NCBI GenBank assembly: GCA_003210735.1
Contig: QCUM01000002.1
Coordinates: 1 to 64,000, forward strand
Direction of reading: 5' to 3'
DNA: 64,000 nt
DNA from: Synechococcus sp. AG-679-D13
GTDB taxonomy: Bacteria > Cyanobacteriota > Cyanobacteriia > PCC-6307 > Cyanobiaceae
The notes beneath the pieces are model-generated. The model saw only the letters and a list, made by a program, of their open reading frames with translations, was not told the origin of the DNA and searched no databases. Position numbers and translations under genes: made by a program. Shown one piece after another: positions 1 to 10,551 of the stretch. How positions within the stretch are numbered: the stretch's first letter is position 1; every line of letters begins with the position of its first letter.

Positions 1-203
1 ACGATGGGTTCCGCGTTGGCCGCAATGATCCGCGACGCTTCGATGCGGTCCTGACCGCTACGGAAAAACGTAACGAGGTTGTCCAGCTCGCCGCCATCGG
101 GGAAGCGGTCCTGCTGCTCGGCTTGACGGACGCTCGAGAGCGGCAGGGTGTCAAACAGTTGTGGAGACACGCGCGGGCTGCCGCTGCTGGCGGTCACTGT
201 CAT
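1..203 (-). CDS. apcE: Phycobilisome core-membrane linker ApcE, N-terminal fragment (runs off window start)
   Basis: Only the first 67 residues are in the window. They begin MTVTASSGSPRVSPQLFDTL and continue with a stretch containing DNLVTFFRSGQDRIEASRII, which matches my knowledge of marine Synechococcus ApcE N-termini. ApcE (L-CM) organises the allophycocyanin core, anchors the phycobilisome to the thylakoid membrane and carries a terminal-emitter bilin. The start is the ATG that ends at base 203. The gene is divergent from the methyltransferase that follows, with a short shared upstream region of about 70 bases. The rest of the gene, and presumably apcA/apcB, lie outside the window, so domain content beyond the N-terminus cannot be checked. 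Confidence 0.88.
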   Translation of the reverse strand, partial: MTVTASSGSPRVSPQLFDTLPLSSVRQAEQQDRFPDGGELDNLVTFFRSGQDRIEASRIIAANAEPI

Positions 204-271
204 TGACGGAAGCAAGCCGGATCGGCTCACGTTACGGCTGCTTGTCCTGAGCTCTACGAGCCCATGAACAA

Positions 272-1519
272 ATGTTTGCAGGCTGGTCCGGCGTGGGGAT
301 CACAGCCAGGCCGCCCATGAAAAGCTCGGCTGCATCCGATCACTGCTGGATGGCCCAACCCCGGCCCAGTGACGCCGCCACGCCTGTGGTGAGCGCCTTT
401 TACGACCGCTTTCCCTTCCCGGGAGACCCACTGCAAGACGGCCCTCCTCCTGGATACAACTGGCGGTGGTGCCATCGCAGCGTTCTGGTGGCCGTCCATG
501 GCGCCATCCCTTCAGGACTGGAGCAACCCCGCATTCTTGATGCCGGGTGTGGGACGGGCGTCAGCACGGACTACCTCTGTCATCTCAATCCTGGAGCATC
601 TGTCCTGGGAGTTGATATCAGCGATGGCGCTTTGGCAGTGGCCCGCGAACGCTGCGATCGCTCGGGAGCAGCTGCTCAGGTGTCGTCCCTGCGTCAGGAA
701 CAACGAAGCCTGCTGGACCTCACAGGAGAGGGACCCTTTGACTACATCAACTCGGTTGGGGTGTTGCATCACCTCGATCAACCGGAAGCTGGCCTGCGCG
801 CCTTGGCGAATCATCTGGCGCCTACTGGATTGCTCCATCTATTTCTGTATGCCGATGCCGGTCGGTGGGAGATCCACCGCACCCAGAGGGCTTTGAGCCT
901 GCTGGAAGCGGGCACCGGTCCGGACGGTCTTCGTCTCGGTCGGGAGCTGTTCGAAATCCTGCCCGAGGGCAATCGTCTGGCGCGCCACCACCGGGAACGC
1001 TGGGCCGTGGACTGCGCCCCGGACGCCAATTTCGCCGATATGTATTTGCATCCTCAGGAGACCAGCTACAACCTCGAGCGATTGTTCGCCTTCATCGATA
1101 CGGCCGGGCTGCACTTCGCAGGATTCTCCAATCCGGAGGTCTGGGATCCTGCGCGTTTGCTCAAGGGTGAGTTGCTGCAGAGGGCGCTGGCTCTGCCACA
1201 ACGGCATCAGTGGCAGCTGGTTGAACAGCTGGATCCGGACATCAGTCATTTCGAATTTTTCCTGTCGCCTGCGGCCGTTGAGCCAATGGTTTGGAGTGAT
1301 GAGGCTATTCGCCAGGCCAGGGCTATTCGCCAGCCCTGCCTCTGGGGTGAACCCGATCCCATCCTTGGGCGGAACATGGAGCCGATCGCGCTCAGCGATG
1401 CCGATCGGGCCCTTCTGCGCGCAGTGTCCGAGCAGCCTGAGTCTGCGCTGGGTGGCTTGGCTGAGATTGATCAGATTCGCGACCTTGTGGAGCGGCAACT
1501 GCTTCTGTTAAGGGCTTAG
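272..1519 (+). CDS. SAM-dependent class I methyltransferase, conserved hypothetical
   Basis: The protein has a Rossmann methyltransferase core. Motif I is ILDAGCGTG near residue 88, the acidic post-I residue sits in VLGVDIS, and motif IV is DYINSVGVLHHL near residue 157. The C-terminal half (about 200 residues) is not recognised and may bind the substrate. The true start is uncertain: ATG codons at 272, 317 and 350 are all in frame, and the last (MAQPRPSD) sits closest to the first conserved residues. It lies between apcE and the ATP synthase operon, with only 13 bases to the next gene, so it may be co-transcribed with that operon. The substrate is unknown. Confidence 0.75.
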   Translation: MFAGWSGVGITARPPMKSSAASDHCWMAQPRPSDAATPVVSAFYDRFPFPGDPLQDGPPPGYNWRWCHRSVLVAVHGAIPSGLEQPRILDAGCGTGVSTDYLCHLNPGASVLGVDISDGALAVARERCDRSGAAAQVSSLRQEQRSLLDLTGEGPFDYINSVGVLHHLDQPEAGLRALANHLAPTGLLHLFLYADAGRWEIHRTQRALSLLEAGTGPDGLRLGRELFEILPEGNRLARHHRERWAVDCAPDANFADMYLHPQETSYNLERLFAFIDTAGLHFAGFSNPEVWDPARLLKGELLQRALALPQRHQWQLVEQLDPDISHFEFFLSPAAVEPMVWSDEAIRQARAIRQPCLWGEPDPILGRNMEPIALSDADRALLRAVSEQPESALGGLAEIDQIRDLVERQLLLLRA

Positions 1520-1532
1520 CGGCAGAGAACGC

Positions 1533-1904
1533 GTGATAGATTCCGCGCGCCATTTCAGGCGTCGCTTGGAGGATTTTTACCGTCTTCAGCGCCGTCTGCT
1601 GTTGGCCACCGTTCTGGTGTCTCTGGTCACGGTTCCGATCGTGGCTTTCACCATGAACCTCTCGGTGGCTTCCAGTGTTCTTGTAGGTGCCTGCGCCGGA
1701 CTTCTGTACGTGCGTTTGCTAGCCCGCAGTGTGGCCCGGCTCAGTGACCAGTCCCGTGGACTGGGGCGTTTTCAGCTCATCGTTCCGACCTTGCTTGTAG
1801 TCGGTTCGGCCAAGCTGCCCCAGCTCGATCTGCTGCCGGCCTTCCTGGGATTCCTTCTATACAAGCCCGCCCTGATTCTTCAGCACGTCTTCGACGACCG
1901 CTGA
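1533..1904 (+). CDS. ATP synthase operon protein I-like (Atp1/UncI)
   Basis: A 123-residue membrane protein starting at GTG. It has a basic N-terminus, then hydrophobic segments near residues 22-60 and a further one near 90-115. Position at the head of the atp operon and this topology fit the Atp1/AtpI accessory family, which is thought to help c-ring assembly or Mg2+ supply. That role is family knowledge, not shown here. The protein ends 24 bases before the a-subunit start. It is poorly conserved in sequence, so the call rests mainly on context. Confidence 0.75.
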   Translation: MIDSARHFRRRLEDFYRLQRRLLLATVLVSLVTVPIVAFTMNLSVASSVLVGACAGLLYVRLLARSVARLSDQSRGLGRFQLIVPTLLVVGSAKLPQLDLLPAFLGFLLYKPALILQHVFDDR

Positions 1905-1928
1905 GGCTGAGCACTTTTCTCTGCACCC

Positions 1929-2654
1929 ATGGCTTTGCTGCCCTTTCCACTCCCGTTCGCTGAACTGGAAGTGGGCCACCATTTGTATTGGCAGATCGGT
2001 GATCTGTATCTGCATGGTCAGGTGTTCCTGAGCTCCTGGATCCTGATCGGCATTCTGCTGGCGTTTGTGCTTGTTGGCACCCGCGGCATGAAGCGAGATC
2101 CGATGGGTCTGCAGAACCTGCTGGAGTTCCTCTGGAACTTCATCCGTGATATCGCTCGCGACAACATCGGCGAGAAGTACTACCGGGACTGGCTTCCGTT
2201 CATCGGAACCTTGTTCCTGTTCATCTTCGTGAGCAACTGGGGTGGTGCCCTGATCCCCTGGAAGGTGATCGAATTGCCTGACGGTGAACTTGGTGCTCCG
2301 ACGGCTGACATCAACACCACCGTGGCCATGGCCCTTTTGGTGTCGCTTGCTTACTTCTACGCCGGTTTGAGCCGGAAGGGTCTGCGGTTCTTCGAGCTCT
2401 ATGTGGAGCCGACCCCGATCATGCTCCCGTTCAAGATCATCGAGGAGTTCACCAAGCCTCTCTCCCTTTCCTTCCGTTTGTTCGGAAACATCCTTGCCGA
2501 TGAATTGGCGGTTGGAGTGCTGGTGTATCTGGTTCCACTGATTGTTCCTCTGCCCGTGATGCTTCTGGGCCTGTTCACCAGTGCGATTCAGGCGTTGATC
2601 TTCGCAACTCTCACCGCTTTTTACATCGGTGAAGGTCTCCACGAAGCCCACTAA
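1929..2654 (+). CDS. atpB: F0F1 ATP synthase subunit a
   Basis: A 241-residue integral membrane protein of the F0 sector, which forms the proton half-channels next to the c-ring in the thylakoid membrane. The conserved helix containing [12 protein letters not shown] carries the essential arginine, and the final helix ends [16 protein letters not shown], as in cyanobacterial and chloroplast a subunits (called AtpI there). It is the second gene of the cluster a-c-b'-b-delta-alpha-gamma. A long leader separates it from the c subunit, unlike the tight spacing later in the operon. Confidence 0.96.
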   Translation: MALLPFPLPFAELEVGHHLYWQIGDLYLHGQVFLSSWILIGILLAFVLVGTRGMKRDPMGLQNLLEFLWNFIRDIARDNIGEKYYRDWLPFIGTLFLFIFVSNWGGALIPWKVIELPDGELGAPTADINTTVAMALLVSLAYFYAGLSRKGLRFFELYVEPTPIMLPFKIIEEFTKPLSLSFRLFGNILADELAVGVLVYLVPLIVPLPVMLLGLFTSAIQALIFATLTAFYIGEGLHEAH

Positions 2655-2694
2655 ACGCTTCAAAAGTTTTCGCCGATTTCCGGCGATCTGCTAA

Positions 2695-3072
<378 letters not shown>

Positions 3073-3145
3073 TCAGCGCTCGGGGGGGCTTGAAGCTTCC
3101 CCCGCCTGAATTCCTTTTTTCTCATTCTTTCCAGCGCACCCTTCC

Positions 3146-3610
3146 ATGACCTGGCTTCTGCTCGCTGAAGCAGGTGTTCCGGAGGGAGGTCTATTTGACC
3201 TCGATGCCACCCTGCCGCTGATGGCGGTTCAGGTGGTTCTCCTCACCTTCCTTCTAAATGCTCTCTTCTTCCGTCCGGTCGGCAAGGTCGTGGAAGAGCG
3301 TGAGGGCTTTATCTCCACCAGTCGTGCTGATGCCAAGCAGAAGCTTGCTGAGGTTGAAAAGCTCGAGGCCGATCTGGCTGAACAGCTGAAGGGTGCTCGG
3401 CAGGCCGCTCAGGCCGTGATCACCGAAGCCGAACAAGAGGTTGATCGTCTCTATCGAGAAGCGCTGGCTCAGGCTGAAGCCGAAGCCAATCGCTCCAAGG
3501 AAGAGAGCCGTCGCGCCATCGAAACCGAGCGTGAGTCCGCCCGCACCCAGCTTCAGGGACAGGTGGATCAACTCAGCTCCACCATCATCAACCGACTCCT
3601 GGCTGCGTGA
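3146..3610 (+). CDS. atpF2: F0F1 ATP synthase subunit b' (second stator stalk subunit)
   Basis: A 154-residue protein with an N-terminal membrane anchor near residues 22-45 ([17 protein letters not shown]) and a long charged, alanine/glutamate-rich coiled coil to the C-terminus. That is the form of b' (AtpG in cyanobacterial naming). Photosynthetic bacteria use a b/b' heterodimer for the peripheral stalk, and the b gene follows directly. Its stop overlaps the b start as TGATG, so the two are probably translationally coupled, which suits a 1:1 complex. Confidence 0.94.
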   Translation: MTWLLLAEAGVPEGGLFDLDATLPLMAVQVVLLTFLLNALFFRPVGKVVEEREGFISTSRADAKQKLAEVEKLEADLAEQLKGARQAAQAVITEAEQEVDRLYREALAQAEAEANRSKEESRRAIETERESARTQLQGQVDQLSSTIINRLLAA

Positions 3611-4091
3611 TGTCACTGAATTTCAACCCTCTCGAGACGAATCTGGTCAACCTGGCCATCGTCATTGGCGTATTGGTCTGGTTCCTGCGTGGTTTCCTCG
3701 GCGGCATTCTTGATCGTCGCCGTCAGGCGATTCTTCAGGAGCTGCAGGAGGCCGAATCCCGCCTTCAGAAGGCGTCGGACGATTTCTCCAAGGCAAAGTC
3801 CGATCTTGCCGCTGCCCAGCAGAAGGCTGATCAGATCCGGACCGATGGTGAAGCCCGTGCTGCAACCATCCGCAGTTCCGGGGAGCAGCGCACCATTGCC
3901 GCCATGGCAGCTGTGAAGCAAGGCGCAGTCGCTGATGCCGATGCCGAAGCTGCTCGCATCAAAGACACGCTCCGCCGCGAAGCAGCCCTGGCTGCCATCG
4001 ACAAGGTTCTGAGCGATCTTCCGGCGCGCCTGGATGCACAAGCTCAGGCCAAGTTGATCGATTCCACCATTCAAAATCTGGAGAACGCCTG

Positions 4092-4092
<1 letters not shown>
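3610..4092 (+). CDS. atpF: F0F1 ATP synthase subunit b
   Basis: The start is the ATG overlapping the b' stop; an upstream in-frame GTG at 3607 would add one residue. The protein has one membrane helix near residues 10-30 (NLAIVIGVLVWFLRGFLGGIL), followed by a right-handed-type coiled coil rich in A, E, K and Q. It pairs with b' to form the peripheral stalk that holds the alpha-beta hexamer still against subunit a. Its stop overlaps the delta-subunit ATG. Confidence 0.95.
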
Positions 4093-6216
<2,124 letters not shown>

Positions 6217-6229
6217 GGGAGCAGCCGAC

Positions 6230-7174
6230 ATGGCGAATCTCAAGGAAATCCGAGACCGGATTAAATCGGTCAAAAACACCCGCAAGATCACCGAGGCCAT
6301 GCGTCTGGTGGCTGCGGCCAAGGTGCGTCGCGCTCAGGAGCAGGTGCTCCGCAGTCGTCCGTTTGCGGATCGTCTGTCACGGATTCTGGAAAATCTCCAG
6401 TCCCGCATGCGCTTCGAAGATGCTGCTTCCCCCCTCATGGAACAGCGCGATGTTGAGTCGATCACTCTTGTCGCAATAACCGGCGATCGCGGTCTTTGCG
6501 GTGGCTACAACGCCAACATCATCAAGAAAACCGAGCGACGTTTCGCAGAGCTCAAAGCCAAAGGCTTTGATGTGAAACTCGTGCTGATCGGCAACAAGGC
6601 CATTGGTTATTTCACCAATCGCAAGTATCCGATTCAGGCCACCTTCTCCGGTCTGGAGCAGGTTCCTACAGCCGATGAAGCCAACAGCATCTCCACAGAT
6701 CTATTGGCTGAGTTCATCGGTGAAGGCACGGATCGTGTGGAGTTGATCTTCACCAAGTTCATTAATTTGGTGAGCTGTAAGCCTGCGGTGCAAACCCTGC
6801 TGCCACTGGATCCTCAGGACATCGCCGATCCTGAAGATGAGATCTTCCGTCTCACCACCAAAGACGGTCTTCTCACCGTCGAACCCGGTGCGGGTGCGGT
6901 CAACACCGAGCCGAAGATTGCTTCGGACATCGTGTTCGAGCAGACGCCTGATCAGTTGTTGAATGCACTTCTGCCGTTGTATCTGCAGAACCAGATGCTG
7001 CGCTCCTTGCAGGAGTCGGCTGCTTCTGAGCTTGCCAGTCGGATGACGGCCATGAACAACGCCAGTGACAACGCCAAGGAACTGGCCAAGACCCTTACCC
7101 TGGATTACAACAAAGCCCGACAGGCAGCGATCACCCAGGAGATTCTTGAGGTGGTTGGTGGCTCGGCTGTGTAG
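6230..7174 (+). CDS. atpG: F0F1 ATP synthase subunit gamma
   Basis: A 314-residue rotor shaft protein. The N-terminus [21 protein letters not shown] and the C-terminal [16 protein letters not shown] are the two helices that form the central coiled coil. A central Rossmann-like region ([12 protein letters not shown]) is present. Cyanobacterial gamma normally carries an insert relative to E. coli but lacks the chloroplast redox cysteine pair, and no such CxxxxxC pair is seen here. It is the last gene of the large atp operon. Confidence 0.96.
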   Translation: MANLKEIRDRIKSVKNTRKITEAMRLVAAAKVRRAQEQVLRSRPFADRLSRILENLQSRMRFEDAASPLMEQRDVESITLVAITGDRGLCGGYNANIIKKTERRFAELKAKGFDVKLVLIGNKAIGYFTNRKYPIQATFSGLEQVPTADEANSISTDLLAEFIGEGTDRVELIFTKFINLVSCKPAVQTLLPLDPQDIADPEDEIFRLTTKDGLLTVEPGAGAVNTEPKIASDIVFEQTPDQLLNALLPLYLQNQMLRSLQESAASELASRMTAMNNASDNAKELAKTLTLDYNKARQAAITQEILEVVGGSAV

Positions 7175-7201
7175 CTGATCTCCACCAATGACTATTCAGC
7201 A

Positions 7202-7227
7202 GCCGGTCCCCAGGGGCCGGCTTTTTT
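7202..7227 (+). terminator. Rho-independent terminator of the large atp operon
   Basis: GCCGGTCC and GGGCCGGC form a stem (with one G-U pair) about 28 bases after the gamma stop, followed at once by TTTTTT. It fits the end of the eight-gene operon. Confidence 0.8.
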
Positions 7228-7351
7228 GTTGCTGTTGGGATGGGCCTTTGGCCTGATGAAGGGACTCAACTGGCTCCAGATCCACAGAATTGGCAGCGGT
7301 CGCCTCATTCCACTGCCTGACAGGATGGTTTGATTCCGCCTGAAAGACGCC

Positions 7352-7681
7352 ATGGCCGACGTGGCTACGTATGTCGTTCACGCCGAGTTAGAGGGCACCA
7401 CTCACACCTTCAGTTGCCGAGAGGATCAGACCGTTCTCAATGCGGCTGAGACTGCTGGAATCTCGCTTCCGAGCTCCTGCTGTTCCGGTGTGTGCACCAC
7501 CTGTGCGGCGGTGATCAGCGAAGGCATCGTTGCCCAGCCAGACGCCATGGGAGTGAAAGCAGATCTGCAGCAGCGTGGATTCATCCTCATGTGTGTTGCC
7601 TTCCCACGCGCTGATCTCAAACTCAAGGCTGGTCAGGAGGATGCGCTTTACGAAGCGCAGTTCGGTCAGTTTCAAGCGTGA
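7352..7681 (+). CDS. [2Fe-2S] plant-type ferredoxin domain protein
   Basis: A 109-residue soluble electron carrier. The cluster ligands are in the pattern CCSGVCTTC (C-x4-C-x2-C with an extra cysteine), with the fourth cysteine in FILMCVAFPR about 36 residues on. It is longer and more divergent than photosynthetic PetF, which is encoded separately near 50.4 kb, so it is probably a specialised ferredoxin with a different partner. Its stop overlaps the GTG start of the next small gene, suggesting an operon. Confidence 0.88.
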   Translation: MADVATYVVHAELEGTTHTFSCREDQTVLNAAETAGISLPSSCCSGVCTTCAAVISEGIVAQPDAMGVKADLQQRGFILMCVAFPRADLKLKAGQEDALYEAQFGQFQA

Positions 7682-7863
7682 ATCTGCGCCGACTGGATCA
7701 GCAGCTGGCCTGGCCTGATGCGGTCCCCACGAAAGAACTCCGTGAGTTTGTGCGCAGTCAACTGCAGTTGGAGGGCGAGCTGTTGCGTTGGGCGATCACA
7801 TCTGTGAATCAGGATTCCTCCGGCGTTCGCTGGCTTCAGCTGGAGGCGGTGGTTCAGGAATGA
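7678..7863 (+). CDS. Small conserved hypothetical protein (61 aa)
   Basis: Begins on a GTG overlapping the ferredoxin stop, and its last bases overlap the next start, so it is wedged in a ferredoxin-unknown-DUF3326 operon. It is a 61-residue mostly helical, Leu/Gln/Glu-rich protein (REFVRSQLQLEGELLRWAI) with no membrane segment and no motif I recognise. Coupling by overlap on both sides argues that it is real rather than a chance frame. Confidence 0.65.
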   Translation: MNLRRLDQQLAWPDAVPTKELREFVRSQLQLEGELLRWAITSVNQDSSGVRWLQLEAVVQE

Positions 7864-8912
7864 GCTCCCAGCCCCAGCCCTTGCCCGTGCTGATGGTGGT
7901 TCCAACTGGGATCGGTTGCACCACGGGCGGTTATGCCGGTGATGCCCTCCCCAGCGCCCGTCTGTTGGCGGCGGCCAGTGGCTGTCTGATCACCCACCCC
8001 AATGTGATGAACGGTGCGGCGCTCTATTGGAGCGATGAACGCATTCACTATGTGGAGGGCTATGGCCTTGATCGCTTCGCGGCCGGCGATTGGTCGCTGC
8101 GCCCCGTTCGGCGGCAGCGCATCGGTTTACTCCTGGATGCAGGGATCGAGGCCGAGCTCGCCCAGCGCCAGATTCAGGTGGCGGAAGGGTGCCGCGCCAC
8201 CTTGGGTCTGGAGATCGGCCCGGTACTCACCACCGATCAACCGTTGGAGGTGTCCCTAGAACAGGGCAGCAGCGGCGTGAGTTGGGGGCGGCTGGGTTGT
8301 CCTGATGCTCTCTTGCGCGGCGGCGAACGTTTGAAGCAGGCCGGGGCGACGTCCATTGCGGTGGTGGCTCGCTTCCCTGACGACCCCGCAAGCGATGCCC
8401 TTGCTGCTTACCGAGCCGGAAGCGGTGTGGATGCTCTGGCTGGGGCGGAAGCGGTGATCAGCCATTCGCTGGTGCAGCATCTGCAGATTCCCTGCGCCCA
8501 TGCCCCCGCCCTGGCTCCGCTGCCTGTGGATCCGCAGCTCGACCCCAGAGCGGCGGGTGAAGAGCTTGGTTACACCTTTCTGGCTTGTGTCCTGGTGGGA
8601 CTGAGTCGGGCTCCTGATCTGGTGGCGGCTGATGCGGGTCTGATTCATTCCGATCAGCTCGGAGCGGTGGTGGCACCCGCCGGTGCGCTTGGCGGTGAGG
8701 CGGTGCTGGCTTGCCATGAGCGCGGGGTGCCGTTGATCACGGTTGCCAATTCCTCGGTGCTCCAGGTCACAGCCGAAGCGTTGGGGATCAGTGCCAGCGT
8801 GATGTCAGCCTCCTCTTACGCGGAAGCCGCCGGTCTGGTGCTGGCCCTGCGGGAGGGGGTCAGTCCAGCTGCCTTGCAGCGGCCCTTGTCTGCAATGGAG
8901 TATTTGGCCTGA
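7860..8912 (+). CDS. DUF3326 family protein
   Basis: The chosen ATG overlaps the preceding stop; an in-frame ATG 72 bases upstream would run through the preceding gene and is less likely. This gives 350 residues. The opening VLMVVPTGIGCTTGGYAGDALP matches my memory of the cyanobacterial DUF3326 family, whose function is unknown. Gly-rich turns and a C-terminal region with VPLITVANSSVL suggest an alpha/beta enzyme fold, but no catalytic motif is clear. The stop overlaps the next gene as TGATG. Confidence 0.75.
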   Translation: MSSQPQPLPVLMVVPTGIGCTTGGYAGDALPSARLLAAASGCLITHPNVMNGAALYWSDERIHYVEGYGLDRFAAGDWSLRPVRRQRIGLLLDAGIEAELAQRQIQVAEGCRATLGLEIGPVLTTDQPLEVSLEQGSSGVSWGRLGCPDALLRGGERLKQAGATSIAVVARFPDDPASDALAAYRAGSGVDALAGAEAVISHSLVQHLQIPCAHAPALAPLPVDPQLDPRAAGEELGYTFLACVLVGLSRAPDLVAADAGLIHSDQLGAVVAPAGALGGEAVLACHERGVPLITVANSSVLQVTAEALGISASVMSASSYAEAAGLVLALREGVSPAALQRPLSAMEYLA

Positions 8913-9340
8913 TGCCAGAAGGCTTTTCAGCATCGGCGGATGCCTTTACGTGCCCCTGCGGCGGTGGCGTCTATCGCCTCTGCTGCGCTCCCCTGCATCG
9001 GGGACTGAAACGGGCTGAAACCGCCGAAGAGCTGATGCGATCCCGTTATTCCGCCTTCGCGAGGGCTGAGGTGGGATACCTCCTCGCAACCCATCCTGAG
9101 CAAGGCCGTGACGACAAGGTTCGGCGCGCCGAGTTGTTGCGCAGTTGCCGTCAAACCCGTTGGCTGGGGCTCACAATTCGGGAGGTTCGTGCTGGTGGCA
9201 GCGATGACCTCGAGGGAACGGTGGTGTTTGAAGCTCGCTACCGCGGTGGTGTGTTGAAGGAATCCTCTCTGTTTCAACGCCGCGATAGCAGCCTTGCCGG
9301 CGATTGGCTGTACATCCGCGCTGTTGCGCTCGAGACTTAG
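8912..9340 (+). CDS. YchJ-like (UPF0225) protein with SEC-C-type zinc motif
   Basis: A 142-residue protein. An N-terminal cysteine cluster, CPCGGGVYRLCCAPLH, resembles the SEC-C zinc-binding motif. It is followed by AETAEELMRSRYSAFARAEVGYLLATH, the hallmark of the YchJ family, and an NTF2-like C-terminal domain. The molecular role of YchJ proteins is not established. The gene is coupled to the DUF3326 gene and ends tail to tail with alanine dehydrogenase, sharing four bases. Confidence 0.8.
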   Translation: MPEGFSASADAFTCPCGGGVYRLCCAPLHRGLKRAETAEELMRSRYSAFARAEVGYLLATHPEQGRDDKVRRAELLRSCRQTRWLGLTIREVRAGGSDDLEGTVVFEARYRGGVLKESSLFQRRDSSLAGDWLYIRAVALET

Positions 9341-10476
9341 CGCAGGCAGGCCATCGGGTGGCGGGGCGGTAGTCCAAGGGCCTTGGCGACTCCGGGATGG
9401 CACACAGACCCCTGCACGGTGTTCAAGCCTGAGAGCAGTTCCGGTCGTTCCGTTACTGCCTCTTCCAGGCCACGGCCGGCGATGCCCAGGATGTAAGGCA
9501 GGGTGACGCTCACCAGGGCTTCGGTGGAGGTGAAGGGCACGGCACCGGGCATGTTGCCCACGGCGTAGTGCTGAACCCCATGGATGCTCACAGTGGGATC
9601 GGTATGCGTGGTTTCCCGGCTCGTGGCGATACAGCCGCCCTGGTCGATCGCCACATCGACGATCACTGAACCCGGCCGCATCTGCTGCACCATCGCTTCA
9701 TCCACCAGGGTTGGAGCCCGACCGCCGGGGGTCAGCACCGCGCCGATCACCAAATCAGCGCTTGGCACCAGGCGCTCCAGCAGCCCTCGGCTGCTCACCA
9801 CGCTCATCAGCCTGCCGCGGCGATCCGCTTCAAGGCTGCGCAGTCGCTGGGGAGAGCGGTCCAGAAGCAGCACTTCCGCGTCCATTGCTGCAGCTGTGCG
9901 TGCCGCGTTCCAGCCCACCGTGCCCGCACCAAGCACCACCACCCGGGCCGGTTGCACTCCGGTGCAGCCTCCCATCAGCACGCCGCGTCCGCCATGGGGT
10001 TTCTCCAGCAGATGGGCTCCCACCTGGGCTGCCAGCCGGCCGGCGATTTCACTCATCGGAGCCAGCAGCGGCAGGCTGCCGTTCTCCAGCTGCACCGTTT
10101 CGTAGGCGATCGATGCGGTGCCTGCCTCGAGCAGGGCTTCTCCCACCTGCGGGTAGGCGGCCAGGTGCAGGTAGGTGAACAGCACCATGTCCTTGCGCAG
10201 AAAACCGAATTCCTCCAGCTGTGGTTCCTTGACCTTCACCACCAGGTGGGCGCCCCAGGCCTGTTCGCAGGTCACAACCTCGGCCCCTGCCGCTGCGAAA
10301 GCTTCGTCGGCAATGCCGGCCCCGTCGCCGGCGCCGGACTCGATCCGCACCTCCAGCCCGTGGCTCACCAGTTCCCGAACGGCATCTGGGGTGAGAGCCA
10401 CCCGTTGCTCATCGGCCTTGATTTCCCTCGGAACGCCGATGCTGGCCATCGGTGCCGTTAGGACGGATGCTGCCAT
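9337..10476 (-). CDS. ald: Alanine dehydrogenase
   Basis: A 379-residue NAD-dependent enzyme that interconverts L-alanine and pyruvate plus ammonia. The N-terminal substrate domain has IGVPREIKADEQRVALTP with the catalytic-region lysine and arginine, and ELVSHGLEVRIESGAG. The NAD-binding domain has VVVLGAGTVGWNAARTA near residue 185. VDVAIDQGGCIATSRETTHTDPT is the signature of the family. A second ATG nine codons in (MASIGVPRE) is an equally good start. It may take part in nitrogen recycling. Confidence 0.93.
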   Translation of the reverse strand: MAASVLTAPMASIGVPREIKADEQRVALTPDAVRELVSHGLEVRIESGAGDGAGIADEAFAAAGAEVVTCEQAWGAHLVVKVKEPQLEEFGFLRKDMVLFTYLHLAAYPQVGEALLEAGTASIAYETVQLENGSLPLLAPMSEIAGRLAAQVGAHLLEKPHGGRGVLMGGCTGVQPARVVVLGAGTVGWNAARTAAAMDAEVLLLDRSPQRLRSLEADRRGRLMSVVSSRGLLERLVPSADLVIGAVLTPGGRAPTLVDEAMVQQMRPGSVIVDVAIDQGGCIATSRETTHTDPTVSIHGVQHYAVGNMPGAVPFTSTEALVSVTLPYILGIAGRGLEEAVTERPELLSGLNTVQGSVCHPGVAKALGLPPRHPMACLR

Positions 10477-10551
10477 CGGGCGCCAGCGGACGTTCTTTCA
10501 ATCTGGCCTCATTCGCGTTTGTCCGCCAACGGTGTCTGACGGATGCAGGCC